A stretch of DNA of 64,000 nt from Sequoia sempervirens (Eukaryota > Streptophyta > Pinopsida > Cupressales > Cupressaceae): positions 10,295,755 to 10,359,754 of the forward strand of contig VDFB02000001.1 of NCBI GenBank assembly GCA_007258455.2, read 5' to 3'. The notes under the pieces are model-generated. The model made no database searches and had not been told where the DNA came from. It saw only the letters and a list, made by a program, of their open reading frames with translations. How positions within the stretch are numbered: position 1 is the stretch's first letter; each line of letters opens with the position of its first letter. Below, one piece after another: positions 41,903-52,838 of this stretch. The translations under genes and the position numbers were made by a program.

Positions 41903-44802
41903 TTTTATGCCTTGCATAACCACCCCATTTTATTTTACTTTGGAACAAAATGGGTCCCCCTTTTCTTTTGTTTTCATTGCCTTTGGTTTTTTGGTTGGGT
42001 CTTAGGAGTTCTTTTGTTTTCCTCCTAAGTATATCTTTTGTTTTGTCGGAGCCGGGATTGGAACCAAATCTGAACATTGAACTCTTTCAAGGTTTCTGGT
42101 TCGTTTTCCATCCCGACTTTGACTCTGCTTTTCTTTTTGTTTCTTCTTCGTTGGTTGTTTTAAACTAACATTTGGGTTGGTCTTTTTCTCCTCTTTGTTG
42201 GTCATTTTACTTTGGCTCTGTGTCCTGTGCCTTAGGGATTTTATTTTTCTGCCTTAGGCGTTTTTGTTTTGTTCTGGTGGACGTGGAATCGAGAAAGAAA
42301 CCGAATTTGGAATTCCTTCCAAGTTTTGATTTTTGTTCCTTTCCTGGTCCCGGTTCCGCCTCTTTTCTTTTTGCCTTGCACATTTTCAATTTTGTTCCAG
42401 TGGACGCGGAATCGGAACCAGAACCAAACTCTAGAACTTCTTAAAGTTCTAGGTTCGGGTTTCGTTCTGGTCCTGGTTCTGCATGTCTTGTTCTTTTCAC
42501 CTTTGTTCCTTATGTTTTGTCGTGGGGTGCTTTCTCCCCTTCTTTTTCTTCCTTCTCATCTTTTTCTTCATTGTCCCTTTGAGTGTTGTTGGAGGCGGGG
42601 TTGGGACGGAAAATGAACTTGAAACTTCGAAAAGTTTCAGGGTCAAATTTGGTTCCGGTCTCGGTTCCATTGGGTTTGTTTGTTTTGCCTCTAGTTTTGA
42701 TCACTTGATTGGTTGATCGGGTTTTTTTTTTTTGCGTTTTTTGCTTTTGTAGACGCGGAGCCGGAACAAAGTGATGAGTGTGAAGTTGGTGAAATGTTTG
42801 TGTTTTTCCCCCGTTCCGACTCCAGTCCCAGTTCCAGTTTCATTTTGGTTCCGCCTCCGCCAGAGTTGGGTTTCTTTTTTGCTAAGGATATGTGAAAAGT
42901 GGTATGAGGAATGATGTATTTTCTATGCTTTAGGGGACTAATGAAGGCATTATTTTGCAAGATTGAGCACATCTAGAACATCTGATGTTGAAGGAAGTCT
43001 GTTGGAAAGCGTACCTCAACCAGATCTGGAATGAAACTCCTGAATGATCAAAGTCGGTGTGACATTCTTTTTGTCTGGTTGACTAGCAGTTGTGTAAAAT
43101 TTGGAGTGCTCGGGTCGCCGATAACTTGTTGCTGTCCTACTGACTGAGGTTATCGCTAAGACATTTTAGTTACTGTGAGCTCTTTCCGATGACTATCGGT
43201 CTCGCCGATGGAGGTTGTTCTCGGTATGATGTCTTGTCAACTGGGGATGTCTTGCCGATGGAAGAATGCTATGGTATAACTCTTGAGGGATCGCTATGAA
43301 GTCTCGTCGACAGTTATATGTTATGCTGATGGCTGCAGTGAAGCACTAGTGTCTCACTGACATGCGATTCTATGGGAATAAATTTTGACCGTCTGAAGAT
43401 CCTACGTGGTATGTGCTCGACCAATCAGAGGAAGCTGAAGGAAAACCAGTTGTAGTCAGACTGTTGCGGCTGTTCTTGTGAGGAAGATCAACAGATCACG
43501 AACGACATGGATATACTCAGAAATTGAAGATGATGATTTGGTTAAATGAATGGTTTGATGGATGATCAATGTGTGTGAATTCAATTCTAAGGGTATATGA
43601 TGCCATTTCTCAAGGAAGCCAACTTCCAGAAGATCTAGAACGAGAGGAAAGCGTGAAAAGGGGAAGTGGAAAGTCTTAATGATAGACGGTGCGTTTGCTA
43701 GAAAGAGTAGTTGGGCATGAAGGGGCAACACCCCTGGAGCATTCAAAGAAACTCTACGGAGCAGTTTTTGAGGTCGAGGATGAAACACATGGAGTCTTAA
43801 TGGCGGACTCAAAGGCTACGAGTGGATGACGATGATCGTGAAAGATCTGAAGGCCCTGCCTCGGAGCGATCATTCACCAACATGAACAGGGTATGCACAT
43901 TTAATGCCTCATTGACTTTATTCAAACTCTTCTAGGGCTGACTCTGCTGCAAAATGACATATATTGTAAACCCTAAAATGGGGTTGATATTTTGAGGGCA
44001 CGTGCATATATTGCATTTTTCACCTCTTTGTAAAGGATCGAGACTTTTACTTTTAAAAGGGGTTAACTTTTAAGATCTTCTTTTGGATCTTCTTCTTCTG
44101 GTTAGGGTTAGTAAGTTAGGGTTAGAAGGTAGAGAAACTCGAGAGTAGAAGGCAGTGATGTATCTTTCAAGTTTTCTTAGTGTAGATGGAGATAATTTGA
44201 AGACATGGGTTTTTTGTACACTGGTGATTTTTCCAGATTTGTAAATGCTTTTTATCTATTTCACCAATAGTAGAAGCAACCAGATTTAAAATCTACTTCA
44301 TATTATGCTCTAGAATAGTATTTTTCTTGGGCTAATTATTTGATTTGGAAGGCTTTCAAGGAATGAAATTTTACATTATGTTCTGTTTAAATGATTTACA
44401 ATCTACTGTTAAAGTTTGCACTGTGAATGAATGAAACTGTGTTAATTGCAAGTTGATTTTATTCTGCATTTTTAATTTGGGAATTCCTTGGAAGGCAACA
44501 AGTCTGATTACTTGGATGAATTAACATTTTCTTCAGTTCCAAAGCTTTAATCTATCTTTTTTTGTTTCTTTCAAAAACCACAGGTTAAAGTAGGTTTAAA
44601 CGTATGTTGATCTTATAACAATCTAGAAACTCAACACCAGCAGGCCCCTTGAACATTATAGTTACATCAACCATTGAGTGAAATCAGTGTAATCTTACTA
44701 GGACCTTGGGAGTTAGATTTCCATGTGTTATCTTTCTCTTTCAGGAGAAACATAATAGCAATATTCTTTTTACATGTTATTGTGCTATTTCGACCATCAA
44801 CA
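41903..44802 (+). repeat. 3' LTR of gypsy-B
   Basis: 2900 bp copy of 31575-34138, roughly 88-90% identical by eye. It retains the 44076-44425 segment missing from the 5' copy. The first bases are altered (TTTTAT for TGTTAT). Confidence 0.9.
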
Positions 44803-44807
44803 AGGAG

Positions 44808-45911
44808 ATGATGGGCTATTGATACCAAGAGTTGACCATTTTGTTTACCTACCAAACTATACTTAAGGCCTTGATGTTTAGGCTTATCTAAAAGTTTCTA
44901 TACTTGTTTCTACTTGTCTTACCAAGGGTTGATGGTGACGATCAATTTTATTGTGAGTGGATGTTTATTGTGGGTGAACGTGAAATGGGATAGATGATTT
45001 TGGGTTTTCTGAATGTTTTTGGTATTTTGAAATGTTTTGAGGTTATTTTGGGATTTTTTAGATGCTTTACAAATGTTTTGATTTTCCATTTTCCAATGTT
45101 TTTTTATTTTTTGAGATTTTGACCAAGAACCTAACCTAAGGACCTATCCTAGGGGCCTCAAGGGATGATCAAAGATTAGCCTTGCCTACATTATTTAGGT
45201 AGAGACCGTGTAGTTTGAGTGACACATACTCGTTTATTGATGAAGTATGGACATTGATGATTTGCCAGTTTATTATGATGGATACCCAAAGGACCTATCC
45301 TAAGGTCCTTAGGGGTTGATCAAAGATTAGCCTTGCCTACATTATACATGTAAAAGCCACATAGTTCGACACGGTGACTATGTTTTTGAATTTTTTTGTT
45401 TTTGACTTGTTTTTGTATTTTTGACATGTTTTGGGATGTTTTTGAATTTTTTGATGTTTTCATTGTTTTTTGATTTTCAATGTTATGGAAGATTCCAAGG
45501 ATATACACAAATCCAATCTGACATAGATATAGGGACATGCCCCCAACATGATGCAACAGACTACCTCAATATAGCCAGGACAAACTAACCTTAGGAATGT
45601 GCCAAGTAGTTTTGAGATGCATACAAGATCTAGCCATGATGCAGACATAGATGGGTGATGGAAAGAATGATGTGATATGATGGAAAGTGGTGCAGAATAA
45701 GCCAAAGAATCTGTGGTGGATGGGAAGTGATTTAGTTACACAAGGTGACTAATTACTAGGTTTTTACCAAGGTACTTTCCTAATGTGCCACCGAAGTGGT
45801 TTTCACAAGAGGATGATTTTTTTCTTTACTATTTTCAATCATTTTTCTATTTTTTTGGATTTTGATATTTTTTTTTTTTTTTTTGTACTTTTAGATTTAT
45901 ATGTTGCAAGC
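44808..45911 (-). other. 3' untranslated part of gypsy-C with imperfect duplication
   Basis: No coding sequence. The word AAGGACCTATCCTA with GATCAAAGATTAGCCTTGCC occurs twice (about 45142-45205 and 45288-45345). TTTTTGATGTTTTT-like runs lie at 45020-45120 and 45380-45480. It follows the gypsy-C integrase stop at 45912. Confidence 0.6.
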
Positions 45912-47090
45912 CTAGGCATAATTTTTTTTGATATGGGAGCTATTGATGGGTTCTTGCAAGGGTTTGCCTTAGGGTGTGGATAAATAATACAATCCTGATT
46001 TGTAGCTAGCTATGATGATGAAGGGTCCCAACCAATTGGGTTCAAACTTGCCCTTGCCGTCTGGATTTGGTAAATTGGTACATTCTTCTGATTTTCTTTC
46101 AACACAAGCTCTCTGAATTAGAATGAATGACTTTTGATCTTCTTGTTATAGCTCCTCTTGAGGCGGTTTTGATAAACCTATAGGTGATTCAAGGCATCTA
46201 GGCAACACTCATCTAGTAGCTCTAGCTCATTCAACCATGACACCCGATATTCTTCATCAGTGATAAGGTTTTGCAATGATATTCTTAGGGATGGGAGCTC
46301 AACCTCAATAGGTAGTGTAGCCTCAGATCCATATACAAGGGAGAAGGGTGTTGCACCTATAGGTGTGCAAATACTAGTTCGGTAAGCCCATAAGGTAGGA
46401 TTTAACTGTAGGTGTCAATCACGACTAGCCTCATTGATTGTCTTTTTGAGGATTTTCAAGATGGTTTTATTTGTAGCATCAACTTGGCCTTTACCTTGGG
46501 GATAATAAGGGGTGGATAACCTATGTTGGATATTAAATATTTTAAACAACTCATGGACATCCTGATTCTTGAAAGGTGTCCCCTTATCTGAGATAAGGGC
46601 TTGTGGAAAACCTTAACAAAAAAGGAGGTAATTGAGGATGAACTTAGAGATTTGCTTCCCCATGATATAGGTCATGGGAATGGCCTCTACCCACTTCATA
46701 AAGTACTTAGTGGCAGTGATGATAAACTTATGGCCATTAGAGGAGGTCGGTGTGATCTTCCCTACGAGGTCGAGTCCCCACTACGAAAAAGGCCAAGGTG
46801 TAATGAGAGGTTGAAGTTCCTTAGCTGGTGCATGGATACAGTCCCCATGTTGCTAACACTGCAAAAATTTCTTGACATAGTTGTGAGCTTCTTTCTCCAT
46901 GGTGGGCCAATAGTACCCCGTCCTCAATAGTTTCTTGGCCAAGGTCATACTACTCGAATGTGATCCACAGATACCTTTGTGTACCTTTGTCAAGGTAGTC
47001 AAGGATTCCTCGGGGTTAAGGCATCGCAATACTTCTATGGTAAAGGGTTCCCCCCAGGATAATAAATAGGGATGAATTTTTAACAAACGT
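45912..47090 (-). pseudogene. gypsy-C integrase
   Basis: Zinc-finger part: VHKGICGSHSSSMTLAKKLL, GYYWPTMEKEAHNYVKK. Core: Asp in GLDLVGKITP, Asp in ISDKGTPF; the catalytic Glu position reads QVDATNK, so Glu is replaced by Asp. C-terminus: WAYRTSICTPIGATPFSLVYG, then NWLGPFIIIASYKSGLYYLS and PINSSHIKKNYA before TAG at 45912-45914. One core TAG and several others interrupt it. The E-to-D change alone would probably stop strand transfer. Confidence 0.83.
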
Positions 47091-47289
47091 TTTCTATAGG
47101 TTTGGGGTGATGTTATTGGGGAGGATTCCTCTTTTTAAATAGGAAAATATGTCATGATACCAAGGATCACCAAGACCAACGAATTCACACACAAACTCCA
47201 ATTCTGGTACCTTGAAAGCCGAAATGAGAAATTTCTCTACTAGAAACTCACATTTGTGTGTTCTTCGAGATATCTGGAAAGGATCAAAT

Positions 47290-47665
47290 CATTGCCATAG
47301 CATCTGCAACTCTAATAATTGCTCAAGGTATCTGCTCAAAGTTATGTCAATGAAGTATTCTTTGAGATCCTCAACCAAATTTTTATAGGGGGTAAGCTTA
47401 TTGTCTTTGTTTTGGTACTCATCATTTACTTGTTGATGATCAATTGTGAATCCCCAAAGAATTTGAGTGTAATGATCTGCCATTGTGCTGCTATTCTGAG
47501 TCCTATAATAAGAGCTTCATATTTTGTAACATGTTATCGTACATGGGAAGGACAACCGATAGCATTTCAGGATGCAATCCCCCTGTGGTGTGATAAAAAG
47601 AATACCTACTCTTGACCCATGTTGTGTGAAAGAACCATCAAAATACAGTTTCCAATGGTCTGTTG
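47290..47665 (-). pseudogene. gypsy-C archaeal-type RNase H domain, downstream of RT
   Basis: HWKLYFDGSFTQHGSRVGILF carries the first Asp. Further on YKNLVEDLKEYF and, after a frameshift, an ADAMAMI block with the last Asp are seen. The Glu region is destroyed by a stop and frameshift. The domain lies between RT-RNase H and integrase, the usual Tat position. Confidence 0.72.
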
Positions 47666-47669
47666 CATC

Positions 47670-48560
47670 TAAGAGGAAGATTGAATCATCTATAAATTCT
47701 TATACTTGTGGATTCTCTGCATATATAGGTGCTTCGGCTAATTCTTCTACAATTAATTTTCCTTTAATGGATTTTCACTCCACATATTCATTGTCATACT
47801 CTGTCAAGATCATCACCCATTTTTCCATTCATCTTGTGAGGGTTTCTTTGGACAACAGATATCTGAGGGGATCTATTTTAGCTATTAGCTTTATCTAATG
47901 AGCTAGCATGTAGTGCTTGAATTTCCACGAGGCAAATACAACTACAAGGAAATATTTTTCAATGAAAGTGTAGTTTATCTCATGTCCCACTAAAATTCTG
48001 TTGATATAATATATGGCCCTCTCCTTTCCTGTTTCATCATGCTGAGCCAAAAGAGCACCAAGAATTGTTGCTCTAGCTGAGATATATAATAGAAAAGGCT
48101 TGTTCGGAATTGGTGGCATAAGGATGGGCGGTGTTAGTAGATAGTCCTTGATCTAGTTGAATTCCTTGTCACACTTTTCATCCCATTTGTACGCTACCCC
48201 CTTGTGTAGTAGATGAGAATAGGGGATGGTATTATCCACCAACTGTGCTATGAATCTTCAGATTGATTGAAGCCTTCCTTGTAGACCCCTTAGTTGTTTT
48301 AGTGTTCGTGGTGCTTCCATGTTGATGATTTCTTTGACTTTTGCAGGATCTATCTCAATTCCCCTCATTGACACAATATATCCCAAGATTTTTCCTAAAG
48401 TTATGCCAATGACACACTTCTTGGGATTGAGCCGTACCTTATACTCTTCTAGTCTATCGAAGATTGGGCCTAATTTTGATATATGGCCTTGACGCTTCCT
48501 TGATTTGGCTAGTATGTCATCCACATAGTCTTCTATAGACTTGTCACCTTACTTGTGATA
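47670..48560 (-). pseudogene. gypsy-C RT (N-terminal part deleted) and RNase H
   Basis: The sequence jumps from a pre-RT linker (DLLEPLILEKYLKNLGLVC) to the catalytic DYVDDILAKSRKR, so roughly 150 RT residues are missing. After that it is regular: LNPKKCVIGITLGKILGY, TLKQLRGLQGRLQSI, then RNase H-like PFLLYISARATILGALLAQ, RAIYYINRILVGHEINY. The deletion removes the fingers and part of the palm. Confidence 0.82.
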
Positions 48561-48771
48561 CAAACAAGCCCAAGATTCTTTAAATATTTCTCCAAAATTA
48601 GGGGTTCTAGTAAGTCGTTGTCATTATGTCCCAACTTCTCATTCTTGTTATAGCCCTAACCAAACATCAACTGTAGACCCTTGTTATCGTCCTTCATGGA
48701 AAGAACATGCACGAGTCTATCATCTTAGTAGAGAAATTCTGATACATCCTTTTCATTCACCACCTCTTTGC

Positions 48772-49659
48772 TTAAGTCTCCCCACTTTTGAAAGTGGTAG
48801 GTGATGTTGTGAGCATTTGGGATGATGAACCATCACTAGGTTGCAGTTTCCCATGAGATTTAGGATATTGTGGTAGCTCTCCTAACACAAATGCACTCTT
48901 CTGCAAGTTATATCCCCCACAACCATTATCTTTGATTATAGCTTTGATGTCTACGATGTTCTGGATGGAGGGTGTCTTTGTCTCAGATGTGGAGGCCAAG
49001 GTGGATGGATCAACATAGGAAGATGTGGGTCCTTCATCATTCTTAGACACTTGTGGGATTTTGTCATATTTGGCTTCCAAATTTTTGTAATAGTAAAATG
49101 ACTCGGGGCCACCATGGATTGTCACTTCCTTATCTTGATAGGGGAATTTGATGCATTGGTGGAAAGTAGATGCAACAACTTGCATCCCAATCCATGGAAA
49201 CCCTAGGATGATATTGTATGGAAGCTCAAGGTCAAGGACTTGACAGGTGGTTTCCATGATGATCGATCCCACTTGAATGGGAAGTTGGATGGTGCCTTGG
49301 GATACCCGTTCTTGATTGTCATAAGCCCTGATGGTGATACCTTTCCCCTTTTCAATAAAATCCTCAGAGAACCCTAGATTCTTGATTAGCTGCAAGGTAC
49401 AAATATTAAGATCAACACCTCCATCCACTGAGACTCTCTTAAATTTATTCTTATGAACAAGGACCTCTAGATGTAATGCATGATTATGGGATGGTTGCAT
49501 TGGGAGGTCATGTTCCAAAAATGTGAGAAGATGGGGTATAGTGATGTGTCTAACCATGGCTTGGAATTGGTTTACATCAATGTCTGTGGGAACAATGGAT
49601 GTAGACAAAGCTTTCTCTAAAATGTCCCTATCTACTAGCAATATCTTTAGCAACTCCAA
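48772..49659 (-). pseudogene. gypsy-C aspartic protease region
   Basis: Open for 295 codons. The active-site block reads KRVSVDGGVDLNICTLQL, matching the VLIDGGAGLN-C form of plant Tat proteases with the catalytic Asp kept. ELPYNIILGFPWIGMQVV and STFHQCIKFPYQDKEVTIHG form the expected second half. Ends at a TAG/TAA-type break before RT. Confidence 0.78.
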
Positions 49660-49699
49660 GATGGAGATTTGAGTTGGGGTTTTCTTTAGCTGGTCTAAG

Positions 49700-52600
49700 A
49701 AACTATAGTCATTTGGATTTTATTTTGGAAGAGTATAGGATCCTCTAGGTGATGGTGATGGTCCTTGGATTGTTACCATGCCTCTATGTGTGGTGACTCC
49801 ACACTCTACACTAGGCCCTTTGATGTTGACAATGGTTACGAACTCATCCAAGGATGCTTCAACATGGTCATAGACAGTTGAAATTTGTGTAATTTGTTCC
49901 CTTACCTTTGTCTTTTCCTTTGTTATGGTTGGGCATCAGATTCGTGTATATCTTCAAATCCTGGTTTCCAACTTGTTGGTCAACAGTGATTTCTCTGCTC
50001 TCAATGAGGTCTTGGATAAGGTTTTTCAATCTCATGTAGCTAGCCGTTGTGTGTCCCTTGATTTTGTGATAGTCACAAAGGTGATTTTTATTATACCAAG
50101 GGGGTTTGACTTGGGGCTCTTAGTAATTTTCATAAATGAGAAGCATGATGAAATTTTCTTGCACTAATTTTTTCATAATAGATTCAATGGGCTCCCCCAA
50201 GGGTGTATACTTGCATTTTGTGGATATTTGTTCCTTGGGGATGGTCCTCCTTGAACGCTCACATTTTTGATTGTTTAATTATTCAATTGTTGTTTGGATG
50301 GGTTTGTTTGTGGGGTGTTTTGATGAATGGGTTATTGTGTGTTGATTTGTGGTTGATGGGTGTTATGTTGTGGGTATGTTTGTTGTTGTGTGTTTTTCCT
50401 TGGAGCACTAATAACAACTTTAGCATCAAAAACACCATCATTGGTAGCATTTTTATTTTTAGCCCAAGTGCAAAGTTTATCATTGTATCTAGTTGATAGT
50501 CTATTGTCTTGGTATACGAGTGTGCGCCCTTGTGTCGTGAGGGCTCTTTTAATGTTGAGAGATTTGGGGATTAATTGGTCATATGTCATGATGCATCGCC
50601 TTTTTAGATGGAAGGACAAATCCCCTTTGAGGTTGGAGATAATGGTTCCAATTTGTTGTTGCTATGGTATGGATCAATTGTTTTTGCTAGCTCTGGATCT
50701 CCATCATTGTAAGGCCGTAAATGTCTCTCCCTTAGCTTGTTTGAGGCGGAATAGTTCCTCTAGGCTTACATCCTTGTCTAGGTTAAATGAGTAGTTTTCT
50801 ATGAATAGGTCCACAACTTCTTGAAACTTTTTGATTCCAAGAGGTAAGTGGGAGAACCATTCCATTGTGGGACCAGCCAAGCTTCAGGGAAAGAGTCACA
50901 TCAGATAGGAATCGTCATATTCTACTTCCATGCAATGTATGTGAAATTCTCTGATATGGTCCTCATGATTTCCTTTTCCTCGATATTTGTCAAATTTTTG
51001 TATTTTGAATCCTGGTGGGAATGGAATGATAGTGATGTTCCTATTGAATGGATAGAGGCACGAATCCTATTGGGTGTATGATTTTTTTACTTTTCCAGAT
51101 TGAATGTCCTATATTTACTGCGAGAACAATTTGACTAGTGTGGAAAGATCGATTTGTGGATCAGGTGGTGAAATGTGAGTGTTTTGGGGTGGTATGGTTT
51201 GTTGGGTGAATGACGAGGTGGCATGTGTTACTTGCATGTTAATGTTCAAGGAATTTTGTTGCATGTTCGTGAAGGGTTTTTGGAATCCTTGTTGTGCAAG
51301 CAATGCTTGTTGGTATGCGCACTATTCTTGTGGTGCCAACAATGCTTATTGTTGGGATTGTTGTTGTTGTTGTTGTTGTTATTGTTGTGCTAATAATGCC
51401 TGTTTCTGAGCCTATTGTTGTGTTTCTTGCTACTATTGTGTTGTCAATGCTTATTGTTGTGCATGTTGTTGTAGGGCTTGTTGATAGGCTTTCACTTATG
51501 CTTGTTGTGCTTGGTATTGGGCCTGTGCTTGGGCTTGTGTTTGGGATTCAACTTGTTGTTGTGCTACTTGTTTTTGTTGTTGTTACTGCTTTTGTAGAAA
51601 GGCTTGCAATTGTGATTGTGCTTGGGCTTGAGCTTGAGCTTGGGCTACTTGTTCTTCTTGTTGCATTTGAAATTGTTGCAATTCCTTTTGATATGCTTGA
51701 TGCATTGCTTGCAACGTGATACTATATTGATTTGCTATGTTAAGACTTTGATGTGGGGGTGGCAGATTTTGTTGTGATGATATGTTGAGAGGTTTTTGTG
51801 GTGGTTGTTGAGGTGGTTGTTGTGGTGGTTTTTGTGTAATGACGATGGGTTGGGTGATAGATGGTGGATTTGGAACCGTATTTGATGTGCTTAGCCCTTG
51901 TGAGACTAGATTTTGAGATGTTTGAGGTGTTGTTGATGATGTGATTAGTGGTTGAGATATTTGGGATGATGTTATGGATGTGTTTATTTGATTTGTGTTT
52001 GGGGGGTTAACTTTATTTGGTTGGTTTTGGATTGATGTGTTCAGTGAAGTGATTTTTCCTATACCTTGAATTGGTGTAGGTGATGGTGTCAGGATAGGGA
52101 ATTATGGGTATGATTGTGATATGTTTCCTTGTGGGAGTGAAGATGAAGCATTGAAGGTGCCCACTTTTCCAAATAGGTGCATTTGTCCTTGTGACACATT
52201 TGGAGTGTAACCTTGTGTATCAAGGGCAAAGGCAGGTGACACATAAAAAGAGGATGGATTGTTTGTGTCATGGAAGATGAGTGGCACATATGATTGTTAG
52301 GGGTCTTGTGGGATGGTGCTTGTATACCCAAGATTGTGTTGGCCTCCAAGTTTTGATTGTTTACAAGTGGGTTCCCTTGAAGGGCTTGGAGTAATGAGCT
52401 TCCTTTGGTGGTCATAGGTTGACTTGATGCGTGAGATGATGATGGTTGATAAATTGGTTGGATGATGCTTGGAAATGAGGGTACAAATGATGTTTGTAGG
52501 TTGTTCCTCAAAGGTTGTTCGATAATGGTGCTTATATACAAATTGGAAGGGATTTTAGCCCCTTCTTTTGCTAATGCCAACATGTATTGGGTGGAATTTA

Positions 52601-52838
52601 GTCTCATGACCGTGTTGAAAAATTTGTGGGTGTCTAGGTTTTGTACTAATTCGAGTATTTCATCGTGGGACATCTCTTTGAAGTTGTTTGTGACATCCTC
52701 CACTTGACATCCCCCCTCTTGAGGATCTTGAGGTAGTTGAGGGGGATTAAGTGGAGGGTTGGTAGATTCCCTTGGATTGAATTTAGTTTGACTTAAATCA
52801 CTCGTGGTTGAAGTTTCCTTGTTTTGCTCCACTCTCAT
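49700..52838 (-). pseudogene. gypsy-C gag with Gln-rich region
   Basis: ATG 52838 starts MRVEQNKETSTTSDLSQ, open for 249 codons with Pro- and Ser-rich sequence. Then a Gln-rich region (51290-51720) encoded by CAACAACAA runs with several stops. The gag core at about 50710-51010 reads FHIHCMEVEYDDSYLM, then GPTMEWFSHLPLG and SLEELFRLKQ. Gag would build the particle. Poly-Gln slippage and several CAA/CAG-to-stop changes explain the broken frame. Confidence 0.72.

Larger units (their letters stand above)
31575..44802 (+). mobile_element. Full-length Ty3/gypsy retrotransposon gypsy-B (13.2 kb)
   Basis: LTRs at 31575-34138 and 41903-44802, with AGGAG on both sides (31570-31574 and 44803-44807), a perfect 5-bp target duplication. 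PBS at 34143. One long coding frame (34141 to about 40310, then shifted by one base to 40889) holds, in order, gag, protease, an RNase H-like domain, reverse transcriptase with its own RNase H, and integrase. RT before integrase is the Ty3/gypsy order, and the extra archaeal-type RNase H is characteristic of the plant Tat group. I count 23 premature stops by eye: 21 TAG, 1 TAA, 1 TGA. It cannot encode its own proteins. No polypurine tract is obvious before the 3' LTR. Confidence 0.92.

Noticed and set aside
50203..50794. Plus-strand frames rich in Cys, Leu and Val
   Set aside because: Antisense of the gypsy-C gag core, which is recognisable on the minus strand.
51294..51719. 141-codon plus-strand frame rich in Val and Leu
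   Set aside because: It is the antisense of the Gln-rich (CAA/CAG repeat) part of the gypsy-C gag; composition is explained by the repeat.
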